DNA of 20,788 nt from FEB-35 sp050263095. Its GTDB lineage: Bacteria; Desulfobacterota; Deferrimicrobia; Deferrimicrobiales; Deferrimicrobiaceae. The DNA lies in NCBI GenBank assembly GCA_050263095.1, contig JBLNEW010000046.1:1-20788 (forward strand), given 5' to 3'. Below the pieces are notes generated by a model. That model saw nothing but the letters and a program-made list of their open reading frames with translations. It was not told the origin of the DNA and did no database searches. The first letter of the stretch is position 1, and every line of letters begins with the position of its first letter. Position numbers and translations under genes: made by a program. Shown here one piece after another: positions 1-6,416 of this stretch.

Positions 1-1
1 A

Positions 2-835
2 GAGAAGACGCCCGGCGGGTACAGGCTTTCGTTCCACGGAGGGGCGAAGCGCGACTTCGATTTTCTCGTGGGGGCGTTCGGAGTCAACAGCTCCGTGTCG
101 CGCATGCTGCCCTTCGATTACCGTCCGCCGAAAACCTGGCACACCGTGCAGGCCGAGATACCGGCCGGCAACGATTTCATCGTGAGCAGGCTCCGAAACC
201 GGATACACATCATTCCCGCGTTGAACAAGGCGATCCGCTTCATGGCGATAACGCCGAAGGACGATTTCCTTACGCTTACAGGGATAGGGGAGTACGTCAA
301 GATCTCGGACCTGGAGGCCGAGAGGTCCAGGAACCGGGCGCTGGCGTCCCTGCTCCCGCAAGGCGCGAAGGTGCTCTGCCATTGCCATCCGCAGGTGCCG
401 ATAGGCGCGGCGTTGCGCCCTTTTTCCGACCGGATGGCGATCATCGGCGACGCATTCATCTCGCGCCACCTGAAAAACGGCATCGAATCGTCACACGACA
501 CCGCGGGCATCCTCGCGGCCGCGATCACCTCGAAGGGCATTTCCGAATCGGACTTGCGGGATCATTTCTATCGTCCGTGCCTGCGGCTGTTCCGTTATGA
601 TAATCTCTGGGGAAGGGCGCTGTTCGGATTCTTCGAGAGCGTGCTCCGGAAGGGACGCCTCTCGGACGCATATCTCCGGTCGGTCAACCTGGAATCGGCC
701 GAGGGGAGCTCCCCGCAGGCCCGGGTTCTCTGGGCCGTGTTCGCAGGTGACGCTCCCTACCGTGAAATAGCCAAGGAAGCGCTCGATCTCCGCTCGCTCT
801 GGAAGCTTGCGCGAAACCTTTTGGGAGGCAGATGA
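2..835 (+). CDS. FAD-dependent oxidoreductase, geranylgeranyl reductase-like (5' truncated)
   Basis: The reading frame is open from base 2, so the true start lies upstream of the window; a GTG at 68 is internal. About 277 C-terminal residues are visible. The segment reading IGDAF..R.LKNGI is the second FAD-contacting motif typical of geranylgeranyl-reductase and lycopene-cyclase-like flavoproteins. An earlier VGAFGVNSSVSR segment matches the VGADGxxSxVR motif of the same fold. The Rossmann GxGxxG and any N-terminal residues are missing from view. Family knowledge suggests reduction of an isoprenoid chain or a related hydrophobic substrate with a bound flavin, but the substrate cannot be told from this fragment. 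The stop at 833-835 lies just before ftsB, suggesting co-transcription. The flavoprotein call is fairly secure; the specific activity is not. Confidence 0.7.
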   Translation, partial: EKTPGGYRLSFHGGAKRDFDFLVGAFGVNSSVSRMLPFDYRPPKTWHTVQAEIPAGNDFIVSRLRNRIHIIPALNKAIRFMAITPKDDFLTLTGIGEYVKISDLEAERSRNRALASLLPQGAKVLCHCHPQVPIGAALRPFSDRMAIIGDAFISRHLKNGIESSHDTAGILAAAITSKGISESDLRDHFYRPCLRLFRYDNLWGRALFGFFESVLRKGRLSDAYLRSVNLESAEGSSPQARVLWAVFAGDAPYREIAKEALDLRSLWKLARNLLGGR

Positions 836-839
836 CGGG

Positions 840-1190
840 ATGGTTCCCGATGCCGTATCCCGTTGGAAACCGAGGCTTCCGCTGCTTGTTGCGAGCGGAA
901 TCGCCGTTCTTCTCCTCCTGTTTTCCCTCTTCAGGGAGATGGGCATGTTCGGCACCTGGAAGCTGTACAGGACGCACAAGCAGGTCCTGGAAGAAAACAC
1001 CAGGCTGCGCGACGAGAACCGCCGCCTGCATGAGGAAGTCGAAAGGCTGAGGACAAACCCCTCCTACATCGAGGAAATCGCCCGGAAGGAACTGGGACTC
1101 ATCGGCGAGAAGGAAAATGTCATCGTCCTCGACCGGAAAAAGGATGCTCCCGCTTCGCCCCCCGCGAGGAAAGGATCGGGCCGTCCGTAG
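840..1190 (+). CDS. ftsB: Cell division protein FtsB / septum formation initiator family
   Basis: This 116-residue protein has the FtsB layout: a short basic N-terminus, one membrane helix at about residues 13-31, a periplasmic coiled coil at about 42-72 rich in Glu, Asn and Arg, and the family motif NPSYIEEIARKELGL at 73-87. FtsB works with FtsL and FtsQ in the inner membrane to activate septal peptidoglycan synthesis. I chose the ATG at 840 because the only earlier start in frame, a TTG at 807, lies inside the upstream gene. A GGGAGG stands about 12 bases upstream of the ATG. The tail after residue 98 is Lys-, Pro- and Ala-rich and probably disordered. The stop is TAG, useful evidence that amber is a working stop codon here. 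The 3' end overlaps the diguanylate cyclase gene. Confidence 0.88.
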   Translation: MVPDAVSRWKPRLPLLVASGIAVLLLLFSLFREMGMFGTWKLYRTHKQVLEENTRLRDENRRLHEEVERLRTNPSYIEEIARKELGLIGEKENVIVLDRKKDAPASPPARKGSGRP

Positions 1191-3279
1191 ATATACCGTT
1201 CCCGCCATATCGCTTGTTCACCTGCTGCTGTTCCTTTTTACCCGGCGCGGCGGAAGCTGGACGTTCATTTCGGCCCCGTGGGCGCTCTCCGCGTTCGGAG
1301 TCGTCGCCTGGCTGCTTTTCCGCGATCTCCTTTCATCCCGCAGGCGCGACCGGCTGCCTGACGTTCCCGCGACGCTGGCTTGGGGAGCCGCCGGCCTGCT
1401 GGAGCTGCACGCGCTCGTCCCGGTAGTGGCGGAAACCCGGCTGGTGCCCGCGGTCGTTTTCCCGTCCGCAGGTTTCCTTCTCCCCGGCCTCCCCGCGGCC
1501 GTCTATGCCGGCGCGGCTTTCGCATGGCTTCTGTTCTCCCCCGACGGAGCGCTGGCGGACGCGGGAACGATGGCGTCGGTCGCCGGATTGGGCGTCCTGG
1601 GGCTTACCGCGGGAATCGTCGTGCGGGGCAGGCTGCGGAAGTCGGAGTCGGGCAGGGAAATGGTCCAGGAAGCCATAAAAGAGAGCCGTTCGCTTGTCCT
1701 TCCGTGGGAAAATCCCGATGCTGCGGAGGCGCGGGACCTATCCGCGGAGGTGGAGCGCCTCGGCCTGCTGCGCTCGCGGGACGATCTGATGGACGGCATC
1801 AGGCGTATACTCGACGGGATCCTCCCCATGACGGGGGCCGACCGCATCCTTTACGTATTCCCTTCACAGGGGCAGGGACGGGCTTTTCGCGTGGGCGCCT
1901 CGGCATTCCGCGGCGGAGAACCGGGCGCCGAGGGTCTGGAGATCCCGGACGACTACGTGCCGGTGCGCGAGGCGATGCTGTTCCGCCGCACCTATTATTC
2001 GGAGGCCGAGGATTCCTGGAGCATGGAGGCCGGCCATGAGGGCGGAAGGGATCCGCGCCCGGCCGGCGTCGCGGCGTCGCCCGTGAGCGTCGAGGGGAGC
2101 GTGGAGGGCGCGATCCTCGCGTTCCGGTTCGGCGAGGGGAGGTGGGGCGAGCCCGTGGGTCAGGCGCTCGAAATGGCGGCGTTCCTTGCGGCGCGGGAAA
2201 TCGCGGGAGCCAAGCAACGATACCGCGCACACCTTTACCTTGCGAGGCACGAGGGATTCCACAGGCTGATCCGCAGGATCGCCGAAGTCTCGGAGAAAGC
2301 GGATGCGGAAAAGGGAGAGAGCGCTTCTCCGCGCCGGGAAGTCTACAGGGCGACCGCGGAGCAGGTCCGCCAGCATCTCGTCGTCGAACGCACCATGCTC
2401 ATCGAGGCGGATGAGGAGGGCGGGAAAGGCCGAATTGCGTGGGAATCGCGGGGCGCCGAGTCCGGGGACCGGGAGGAAAAGGTACCTCTTAAGGGGACCT
2501 ACGTCGAGTGGGTGCTCCGGCAGGGAGTGCACAGGATATTCTCCCCCGGCCAGGCGGCGGCGGGACGGTTCCCGGTGCTCCCGGACCGCTGGGAGGGAAG
2601 CCCCGGCGCCGGATACCTGCTTGTCCCGGTGCCGTACGCCGGGGAATTTCGCGGCGTTCTGGTGTGCGAGTCGGGGGAGGGGCGCAGCTTCGAGGGGCAG
2701 GATGCCGAGACCGCCAGGGACATTCTCGCGGTGATGCGGATGGGGATATCGCACGCGCTTCGCCTTGAGAAACTGGAGAAGGAGGCGAAGAACGACGGGC
2801 TCACGGGACTTCTGAACAGGAAGACTTTCTGCTCTCAGCTCGAAAGCGTCATCAACAGGTTTGACGGCCGTTATCCGTGCTCCGTCATAATGCTCGACCT
2901 GGATCACTTCAAGAAAATCAACGATACGCACGGCCACCCCGCCGGAGACGAGGTCTTAAGAAAGGTTTCAAGCGTGATACGAAAGACTCTGCGGAAGGTT
3001 GACATGGCCGGAAGGTACGGGGGAGAGGAATTCGCCATATACCTACACAGCGCCGACGAGCACCACGCAACCCAGGTTGCCGACCGCCTGCGGCTCATGA
3101 TAAGGCAAACGCGGTTTGTGTTCGATGAGCGGGAGTTGGGCGTCACGGCTTCGCTGGGGATCGCCTGTTACCCCAGGCACGGGAAGACCGGCGATGAGCT
3201 TCTCGCGCACGCCGACGCCGCGCTCTACCGGTCCAAGCAGGAAGGCAGGGACAGGATTTCGATGTATATAAAACGGTGA
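1144..3279 (+). CDS. Membrane-anchored diguanylate cyclase with GAF-like sensor region and GGDEF domain
   Basis: The protein (711 residues from the ATG at 1144) makes cyclic di-GMP from two GTP. The first 165 or so residues are hydrophobic with several probable membrane helices. About residues 190-545 look like two GAF-type regions, inferred from pattern only. The GGDEF domain runs from DGLTGLLNR (551) to the end, with a metal-binding Asp at about 585 in MLDLDHFKKIND. The signature GGEEF is at 626-630, and an inhibitory RxxD site (RKVD, 617-620) sits the usual five residues before it. It therefore looks catalytically active and product-inhibited. There is no EAL domain. An alternative ATG at 1117 would overlap ftsB by 74 bases instead of 47; neither start has a strong ribosome site. 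The sensed signal is unknown. Confidence 0.87.
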   Translation: MLPLRPPRGKDRAVRRYTVPAISLVHLLLFLFTRRGGSWTFISAPWALSAFGVVAWLLFRDLLSSRRRDRLPDVPATLAWGAAGLLELHALVPVVAETRLVPAVVFPSAGFLLPGLPAAVYAGAAFAWLLFSPDGALADAGTMASVAGLGVLGLTAGIVVRGRLRKSESGREMVQEAIKESRSLVLPWENPDAAEARDLSAEVERLGLLRSRDDLMDGIRRILDGILPMTGADRILYVFPSQGQGRAFRVGASAFRGGEPGAEGLEIPDDYVPVREAMLFRRTYYSEAEDSWSMEAGHEGGRDPRPAGVAASPVSVEGSVEGAILAFRFGEGRWGEPVGQALEMAAFLAAREIAGAKQRYRAHLYLARHEGFHRLIRRIAEVSEKADAEKGESASPRREVYRATAEQVRQHLVVERTMLIEADEEGGKGRIAWESRGAESGDREEKVPLKGTYVEWVLRQGVHRIFSPGQAAAGRFPVLPDRWEGSPGAGYLLVPVPYAGEFRGVLVCESGEGRSFEGQDAETARDILAVMRMGISHALRLEKLEKEAKNDGLTGLLNRKTFCSQLESVINRFDGRYPCSVIMLDLDHFKKINDTHGHPAGDEVLRKVSSVIRKTLRKVDMAGRYGGEEFAIYLHSADEHHATQVADRLRLMIRQTRFVFDERELGVTASLGIACYPRHGKTGDELLAHADAALYRSKQEGRDRISMYIKR

Positions 3280-3311
3280 TTTGAAATAAATCCTTTATTA
3301 TCAAGTGGTTA

Positions 3312-3341
3312 TTGACATAGTTGGACATCCCGTGGTATTTC
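3312..3341 (+). promoter_or_regulatory. Probable sigma-70-type promoter for the cold-shock gene
   Basis: A perfect -35 hexamer TTGACA (3312-3317) is followed 18 bases later by a weak -10 candidate, TATTTC (3336-3341). The sequence just upstream (3285-3299) is A/T-rich, with AATAAA and TTTATT arms around TCC, and could serve as an UP-like element or a small hairpin after the cyclase gene. Transcription would start about 25 bases before the ATG at 3371. The -35 box is convincing; the -10 box is poor. Confidence 0.45.
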
Positions 3342-3358
3342 ATCCTCACACCTTTGAC

Positions 3359-3363
3359 GGAGG
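3359..3363 (+). promoter_or_regulatory. Strong ribosome binding site for the cold-shock gene
   Basis: GGAGG lies 7 bases before the ATG at 3371, an ideal Shine-Dalgarno arrangement. It fixes the start codon and shows that the initiation region of this amber-interrupted gene is still intact. Confidence 0.75.
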
Positions 3364-3370
3364 CAACGTG

Positions 3371-3574
3371 ATGAAGCGCACGGGAAAGGTGAAGTAGTTC
3401 AACGAAACAAAGGGATACGGTTTCATCGAGCAGGAAGGCGACAAGGATGTATTCGTCCATTACTCGGCGATCCGTATGGAAGGCTACCGCACGCTGAAGG
3501 AAGGGCAGGAAGTGGAGTTCGAGGCGCTCGAAACGCCGAAGGGGCTCCAGGCTTCCGAGGTCTGCGCCCGGTAA
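3371..3574 (+). pseudogene. Cold-shock domain protein gene interrupted by an in-frame amber codon
   Basis: Reading from the ATG at 3371 gives MKRTGKVK, then TAG (3395-3397), then FNETKGYGFIEQEGDKDVF and onward to a TAA at 3572-3574. The 67-codon frame matches the CspA family in full: RNP1 is KGYGFI, RNP2 is VFVHYSAI, and the end resembles other cold-shock proteins. The amber codon falls exactly where the family has tryptophan in the KWFN motif, so one G-to-A change (TGG to TAG) explains it. Nothing else in the frame is damaged and the ribosome site is ideal. It may be a very young pseudogene, a sequencing error, or a gene needing suppression. Intact cold-shock proteins are small cytoplasmic single-strand RNA/DNA chaperones; that Trp is part of the nucleic-acid-binding surface. 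No downstream start would restore a whole domain. Confidence 0.85.
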
Positions 3575-3578
3575 TATC

Positions 3579-3605
3579 GCGGACCCCGTCAACACCCCGG
3601 TCCGC
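3579..3605 (+). terminator. Stem-loop just after the cold-shock gene, possible terminator
   Basis: GCGGACC (3579-3585) and GGTCCGC (3599-3605) form a perfect 7-bp stem with a 13-base loop, starting 5 bases after the TAA. No T-run follows, so intrinsic termination is doubtful; it may instead protect the 3' end of the transcript. Confidence 0.35.
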
Positions 3606-3656
3606 CTGCCGCATCGGAGTTCTGAAGTATTCTCACAGCCGCTGATCGGCTCCGCT

Positions 3657-3770
3657 GCCTCGCAGGGGGGCTTTCGCTTCGTCGCTCGGCTTGCTGGGAA
3701 CCGCAAGCCTGCGCTCAACCTTCGCCGGAAAGCTCCGCTCAAACCCCCCTGCTGCGGCAGCTCCGCCGCA
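3657..3770. repeat. Branched inverted-repeat element
   Basis: The outer arms GCAGGGGGG (3662-3670) and CCCCCCTGC (3744-3752) pair perfectly over 9 bp, and flanking TGCC (3657-3660) can pair with a GGCA at 3756-3759 across an internal loop. Inside is a perfect 7-bp hairpin, GGCTTGC (3688-3694) with GCAAGCC (3703-3709), with loop TGGGAACC. Next to the right arm is a 6-bp hairpin, TGCGGC (3753-3758) with GCCGCA (3765-3770), which competes with the TGCC/GGCA pairing. The arrangement is palindromic enough to fold on either strand. Its nature is unknown. Confidence 0.5.
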
Positions 3771-3772
3771 CC

Positions 3773-3818
3773 CGGCTATGTCGACCTGGACGCCCAAACG
3801 GGAGGCGTGAAATAGCCG
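3773..3818. repeat. Nested inverted repeat
   Basis: CGGCTAT (3773-3779) pairs perfectly with ATAGCCG (3812-3818). Within it ACGCC (3790-3794) pairs with GGCGT (3804-3808). Together they give a two-tier hairpin. I recognise no riboswitch or terminator in it. Confidence 0.45.
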
Positions 3819-3892
3819 TCGCGTTCACTGTCTTCGCCGGATCCCGCAGCGGAGGTTTCGTCGCGGCGGCCTGTTTCGCCTAGGTGCGGATT

Positions 3893-3964
3893 GCGGCGAG
3901 CGGAACCGGCGGCGAGCGGGTGCCAGGTCGCGAGCGTAGCCGCGAGGAAGTCCTCCGCGAGGAA
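3893..3964. repeat. Two pairs of short direct repeats
   Basis: GCGGCGAGCGG occurs at 3893-3903 and 3909-3919, and CCGCGAGGAA at 3940-3949 and 3955-3964. The repeat units start 16 and 15 bases apart, about one and a half helical turns. They could be slippage products or binding sites; in G+C-rich sequence chance cannot be excluded. Confidence 0.4.
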
Positions 3965-3997
3965 TCCGGCGCATCGCCTTCCGTGCGGAGCGCGCAT

Positions 3998-4042
3998 AGC
4001 CGGCCGCGGCTGTTGACTTACCCCTCGGTTGAATTGTAAAGT
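3998..4042 (+). promoter_or_regulatory. Promoter for argS and the downstream run, preceded by a small hairpin
   Basis: TTGACT (4013-4018, 5 of 6 matches to the -35 box) and TAAAGT (4037-4042, 4 of 6 to the -10 box) are 18 bases apart. The start point would be near 4049, giving a leader of about 32 bases before the GTG at 4081. Directly upstream a perfect 5-bp stem, AGCCG (3998-4002) with CGGCT (4007-4011), abuts the -35 box. As the only promoter-like site before a long gene run, it may drive argS, the SPOR gene and the trp genes. Confidence 0.55.
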
Positions 4043-4080
4043 ATTTGCTTTCCTTGCATTTTCCCGACTTCGAGGAGCGC

Positions 4081-5745
4081 GTGGACGTACGGAAAATCAC
4101 CGAATCCCTCCTACTTGCCGGAATAAAACGTAAATTGGCGGACTGGGGGGGCTCTCTTTCGGTCCCCGTTTCAGTGGAGATACCCCGGCAGGAGGAGCAT
4201 GGGGATTTCTCGACGAACGCAGCCATGCAGCTCGCGCGGCAGTTGGGCAAAAAGCCGCGGGAAGTCGCCGTGGAGCTGGCGGATGCCATTCGCCGGGAAG
4301 ACGACAGGGGCTGGATCGCCTCGCTGTCGGTAGCCGGCCCCGGTTTCATAAATATCGTGCTGTCCGCCGACGCCTGGAGGGAGGTAGTCGCGACGGCGCT
4401 GCGAAAAATGGAACGGTTCGGCTCCTCCGACCAGGGCAAGGGCCGAAAGGTCCTGATCGAATTCGTGTCGGCCAATCCCACCGGGCCTCTGCACGTCGGC
4501 CACGGGAGGGGCGCGGCGGTGGGGGACGCGCTGGCGCGAATCCTGTCATTCGAAGGATACGAAGTCGCCACCGAGTACTACGTGAACGACGTCGGCAACC
4601 AGATCGATAACCTCGGCCGGTCATTGCACGCAAGGTACCTTCAGGAGTGCGGCGTCGATGCGCGGCTTCCGGAGGACGGCTACCGCGGCGATTACCTCGT
4701 CGCGCTCGCCCGAGGGTTCCGTGCGGAAGCGGGCGACCGCTACAAAGACTTGTCGATCGCGGACGCCCTGCCCGTGTTCCGGCAGGCTGCATGCGACAGG
4801 ATACTGGACGGAATACGCAAGGACCTCGAAGACTTCAGAGTCGGATTCGACCGGTGGTTCCGGGAGGAGACGCTTCACGCAGGCGGCGAGGTGAAAGACG
4901 CCATCGAACTGCTTCGGAGAAGGGGGCTTCTGTACGAGTCGGAGGGGGCGGTTTTTTTCAAGAGCGAGGCGCATGGTGACGAGAAGGACCGGGTCCTCGT
5001 CAGGGCCGACGGAAGGACGACATATTTCGCCGCGGACGTCGCGTACCACCGGCACAAGTACCTGCAAGGGTACGAGCGCATGATCGACATATGGGGGGCT
5101 GACCACCACGGGTATGCTCCCAGGCTTCTGGCGGCGATGCAGGGACTGGGCGAGGACCACAAGCGCCTGGAAATCCTGCTTGTGCAGTTCGTGACGCTGC
5201 TGCGGGAGGGGAAGGCCGTCCAGATGTCGACCAGGTCGGGGGAATTCACCACCCTGCGTGAAGTGCTGGACGAAGTCGGTCCGGACGCGGCGAGGTTCTT
5301 CTACCTGCTGAGAAGCTACCACTCGCACCTGGATTTCGACCTGACTCTGGCAAAGACGCAATCGAGCGAAAATCCCGTCTACTACATCCAGTACGTCCAC
5401 GCCAGGATCTGCAGCATATTCCGCGAGGCCGCCGCAAGGGAAACGCCGCTTTCGGGCAATCCGTCCCTTTCCTCCCTTTCGCTGCCGGACGAAATCGCGC
5501 TCATGAAAAAGGTTGCGCGTTTTCCCGACGTGATCTCGGAGGCGGCGCGCTTGCTGGAGCCGCATCGCATCCCGTTCTACCTGCTGGAGCTTGCGCGGGA
5601 GTTTCACGCGTTCTACCAGACGCACCGGGTCCTGGGGGAGACCCCGGAGCGGACCCAGGCGCGGCTGGCGCTGGCGAAGGCGGTCAAGACGGTCGTCGGC
5701 ATCGGCCTCACCCTTATCGGCGTTTCCGCGCCGGAGCGCATGTGA
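4081..5745 (+). CDS. argS: Arginyl-tRNA synthetase
   Basis: The enzyme charges tRNA-Arg with arginine using ATP in the cytoplasm. The 554-residue protein has the class I layout: an N-terminal tRNA-contacting domain (about 1-110), the HIGH-type motif HVGH at 138-141 within ANPTGPLHVGHGRG, the KMSKS-type loop as QMSTR at 381-385, and a DALR anticodon-binding domain ending in the typical IGVSAPERM. In ArgRS this loop often departs from KMSKS, so the Gln need not mean loss of activity. I chose GTG at 4081, with GAGGAG three bases before it. A TTG at 4045 lies before the likely transcription start and has no ribosome site. The final ATGTGA overlaps the GTG start proposed for the SPOR gene. Confidence 0.95.
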   Translation: MDVRKITESLLLAGIKRKLADWGGSLSVPVSVEIPRQEEHGDFSTNAAMQLARQLGKKPREVAVELADAIRREDDRGWIASLSVAGPGFINIVLSADAWREVVATALRKMERFGSSDQGKGRKVLIEFVSANPTGPLHVGHGRGAAVGDALARILSFEGYEVATEYYVNDVGNQIDNLGRSLHARYLQECGVDARLPEDGYRGDYLVALARGFRAEAGDRYKDLSIADALPVFRQAACDRILDGIRKDLEDFRVGFDRWFREETLHAGGEVKDAIELLRRRGLLYESEGAVFFKSEAHGDEKDRVLVRADGRTTYFAADVAYHRHKYLQGYERMIDIWGADHHGYAPRLLAAMQGLGEDHKRLEILLVQFVTLLREGKAVQMSTRSGEFTTLREVLDEVGPDAARFFYLLRSYHSHLDFDLTLAKTQSSENPVYYIQYVHARICSIFREAAARETPLSGNPSLSSLSLPDEIALMKKVARFPDVISEAARLLEPHRIPFYLLELAREFHAFYQTHRVLGETPERTQARLALAKAVKTVVGIGLTLIGVSAPERM

Positions 5746-6410
5746 AGTCCCTGTACAATAAGAAGGGGCAACGCAGGATGGACGGGGACAGGCGCTCGTT
5801 CGCCTTTTTCGCGGTCGGCGCGGTCGTCGTCCTTGCGGCGGTTTTCGTGATCGGGCTGCAGGCCGGCAGGTACATAGAGAAAGGTTCGGGCGCGCCCGAT
5901 GCGGGCGCAGCGAAGGCCGCTCCGTCCACGGATGTCCACGCCGCGGCGCCGGACGCCGGCGACATCCGGAAGGACCTTGGCTCCTTTTCAGAGGAGGCGG
6001 CCAAGGTTCCGGTCGTCCCGCCGCCGCCCCCGAGGACCATGAGCGAAGTGGAGAAGAGCCTCACGTTCCAGGATACGCTTGCGAAAAAGGAGGCCACGCC
6101 CGTTCCGCTCGTGCAGCCCGCGAAAAAGGGCGGCGCCGCAGCGCCGGGCGCAGGGGCGGCCAGGGACAAGGCCGCCGCCAGGTACCAGGTCCAGGCTGGC
6201 GCTTTCCGGGAAAAAGGGGCTGCGGAATCGCAGCGCAAGAAGCTGGAAAAGGCCGGTTTCCCGTCGCGGGTCGTCAAGACCTCCAGGAAGAACCGCGAGA
6301 ACTTTTTCCGCGTGATCGTCGGCCCGTACCCCGACGCGGAGGCGGCGAGGAAAGCGGTTCGCAGGATGAAGAGCGACATGAAGATAGACGCCTTGATGAT
6401 CAAGGGGTGA
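5742..6410 (+). CDS. SPOR-domain inner-membrane protein
   Basis: SPOR domains bind glycan strands lacking stem peptides at division sites. The 222-residue protein has a short basic cytoplasmic head, one membrane helix (about 20-41), a long Ala/Pro/Lys-rich linker, and a C-terminal SPOR domain (about 147-222) beginning RYQVQAGAF and containing the family's FFRVIVGPY segment. It is probably a bitopic protein with the SPOR domain in the periplasm, with a division or cell-wall role. I used the GTG at 5742, which overlaps the argS stop and has GGAG five bases upstream. The ATG at 5778, with GAAGGGG nine bases upstream, is nearly as good and would remove 12 residues. Known SPOR proteins include FtsN and DedD, but which role this one has is not visible. 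Confidence 0.85.
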   Translation: MKSLYNKKGQRRMDGDRRSFAFFAVGAVVVLAAVFVIGLQAGRYIEKGSGAPDAGAAKAAPSTDVHAAAPDAGDIRKDLGSFSEEAAKVPVVPPPPPRTMSEVEKSLTFQDTLAKKEATPVPLVQPAKKGGAAAPGAGAARDKAAARYQVQAGAFREKGAAESQRKKLEKAGFPSRVVKTSRKNRENFFRVIVGPYPDAEAARKAVRRMKSDMKIDALMIKG

Positions 6411-6416
6411 AGCGGG

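Larger units (their letters stand above)
3575..4012. other. Gene-free, G+C-rich intergenic stretch with many inverted and direct repeats
   Basis: I see no convincing gene on either strand. A 73-codon minus-strand frame at 3776-3997 has no family resemblance I recognise and a composition expected of chance G+C-rich translation. The stretch does contain several perfect stems and short direct repeats, listed separately. It could hold a structured RNA or an intergenic repeat family, but I recognise no known RNA family in it. Confidence 0.6.

Noticed and set aside
1864..2937. 357-codon minus-strand frame opposite the diguanylate cyclase gene
   Set aside because: It is a shadow of the GGDEF gene, with Arg/Pro/His-rich composition and no conserved motif.
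3371..3574. Pyrrolysine or genome-wide amber recoding as explanation for the cold-shock TAG
   Set aside because: TAG properly ends ftsB (1188-1190) and the epimerase (20439-20441). Cold-shock proteins are not known pyrrolysine proteins, and no pyl gene is visible.
3776..3997. 73-codon minus-strand frame in the intergenic stretch
   Set aside because: No recognisable domain, no ribosome site I could support, and it spans direct and inverted repeats. It could be a repeat-encoded frame, but I would not call it a gene.
3575..4012. Cyclic di-GMP riboswitch, tRNA or other known RNA in the intergenic stretch
   Set aside because: I looked for the GEMM core, T-loop and cloverleaf patterns and found none, although a diguanylate cyclase is nearby.
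4621..5625. 334-codon minus-strand frame opposite argS
   Set aside because: Antisense shadow of conserved argS codons; no family features.
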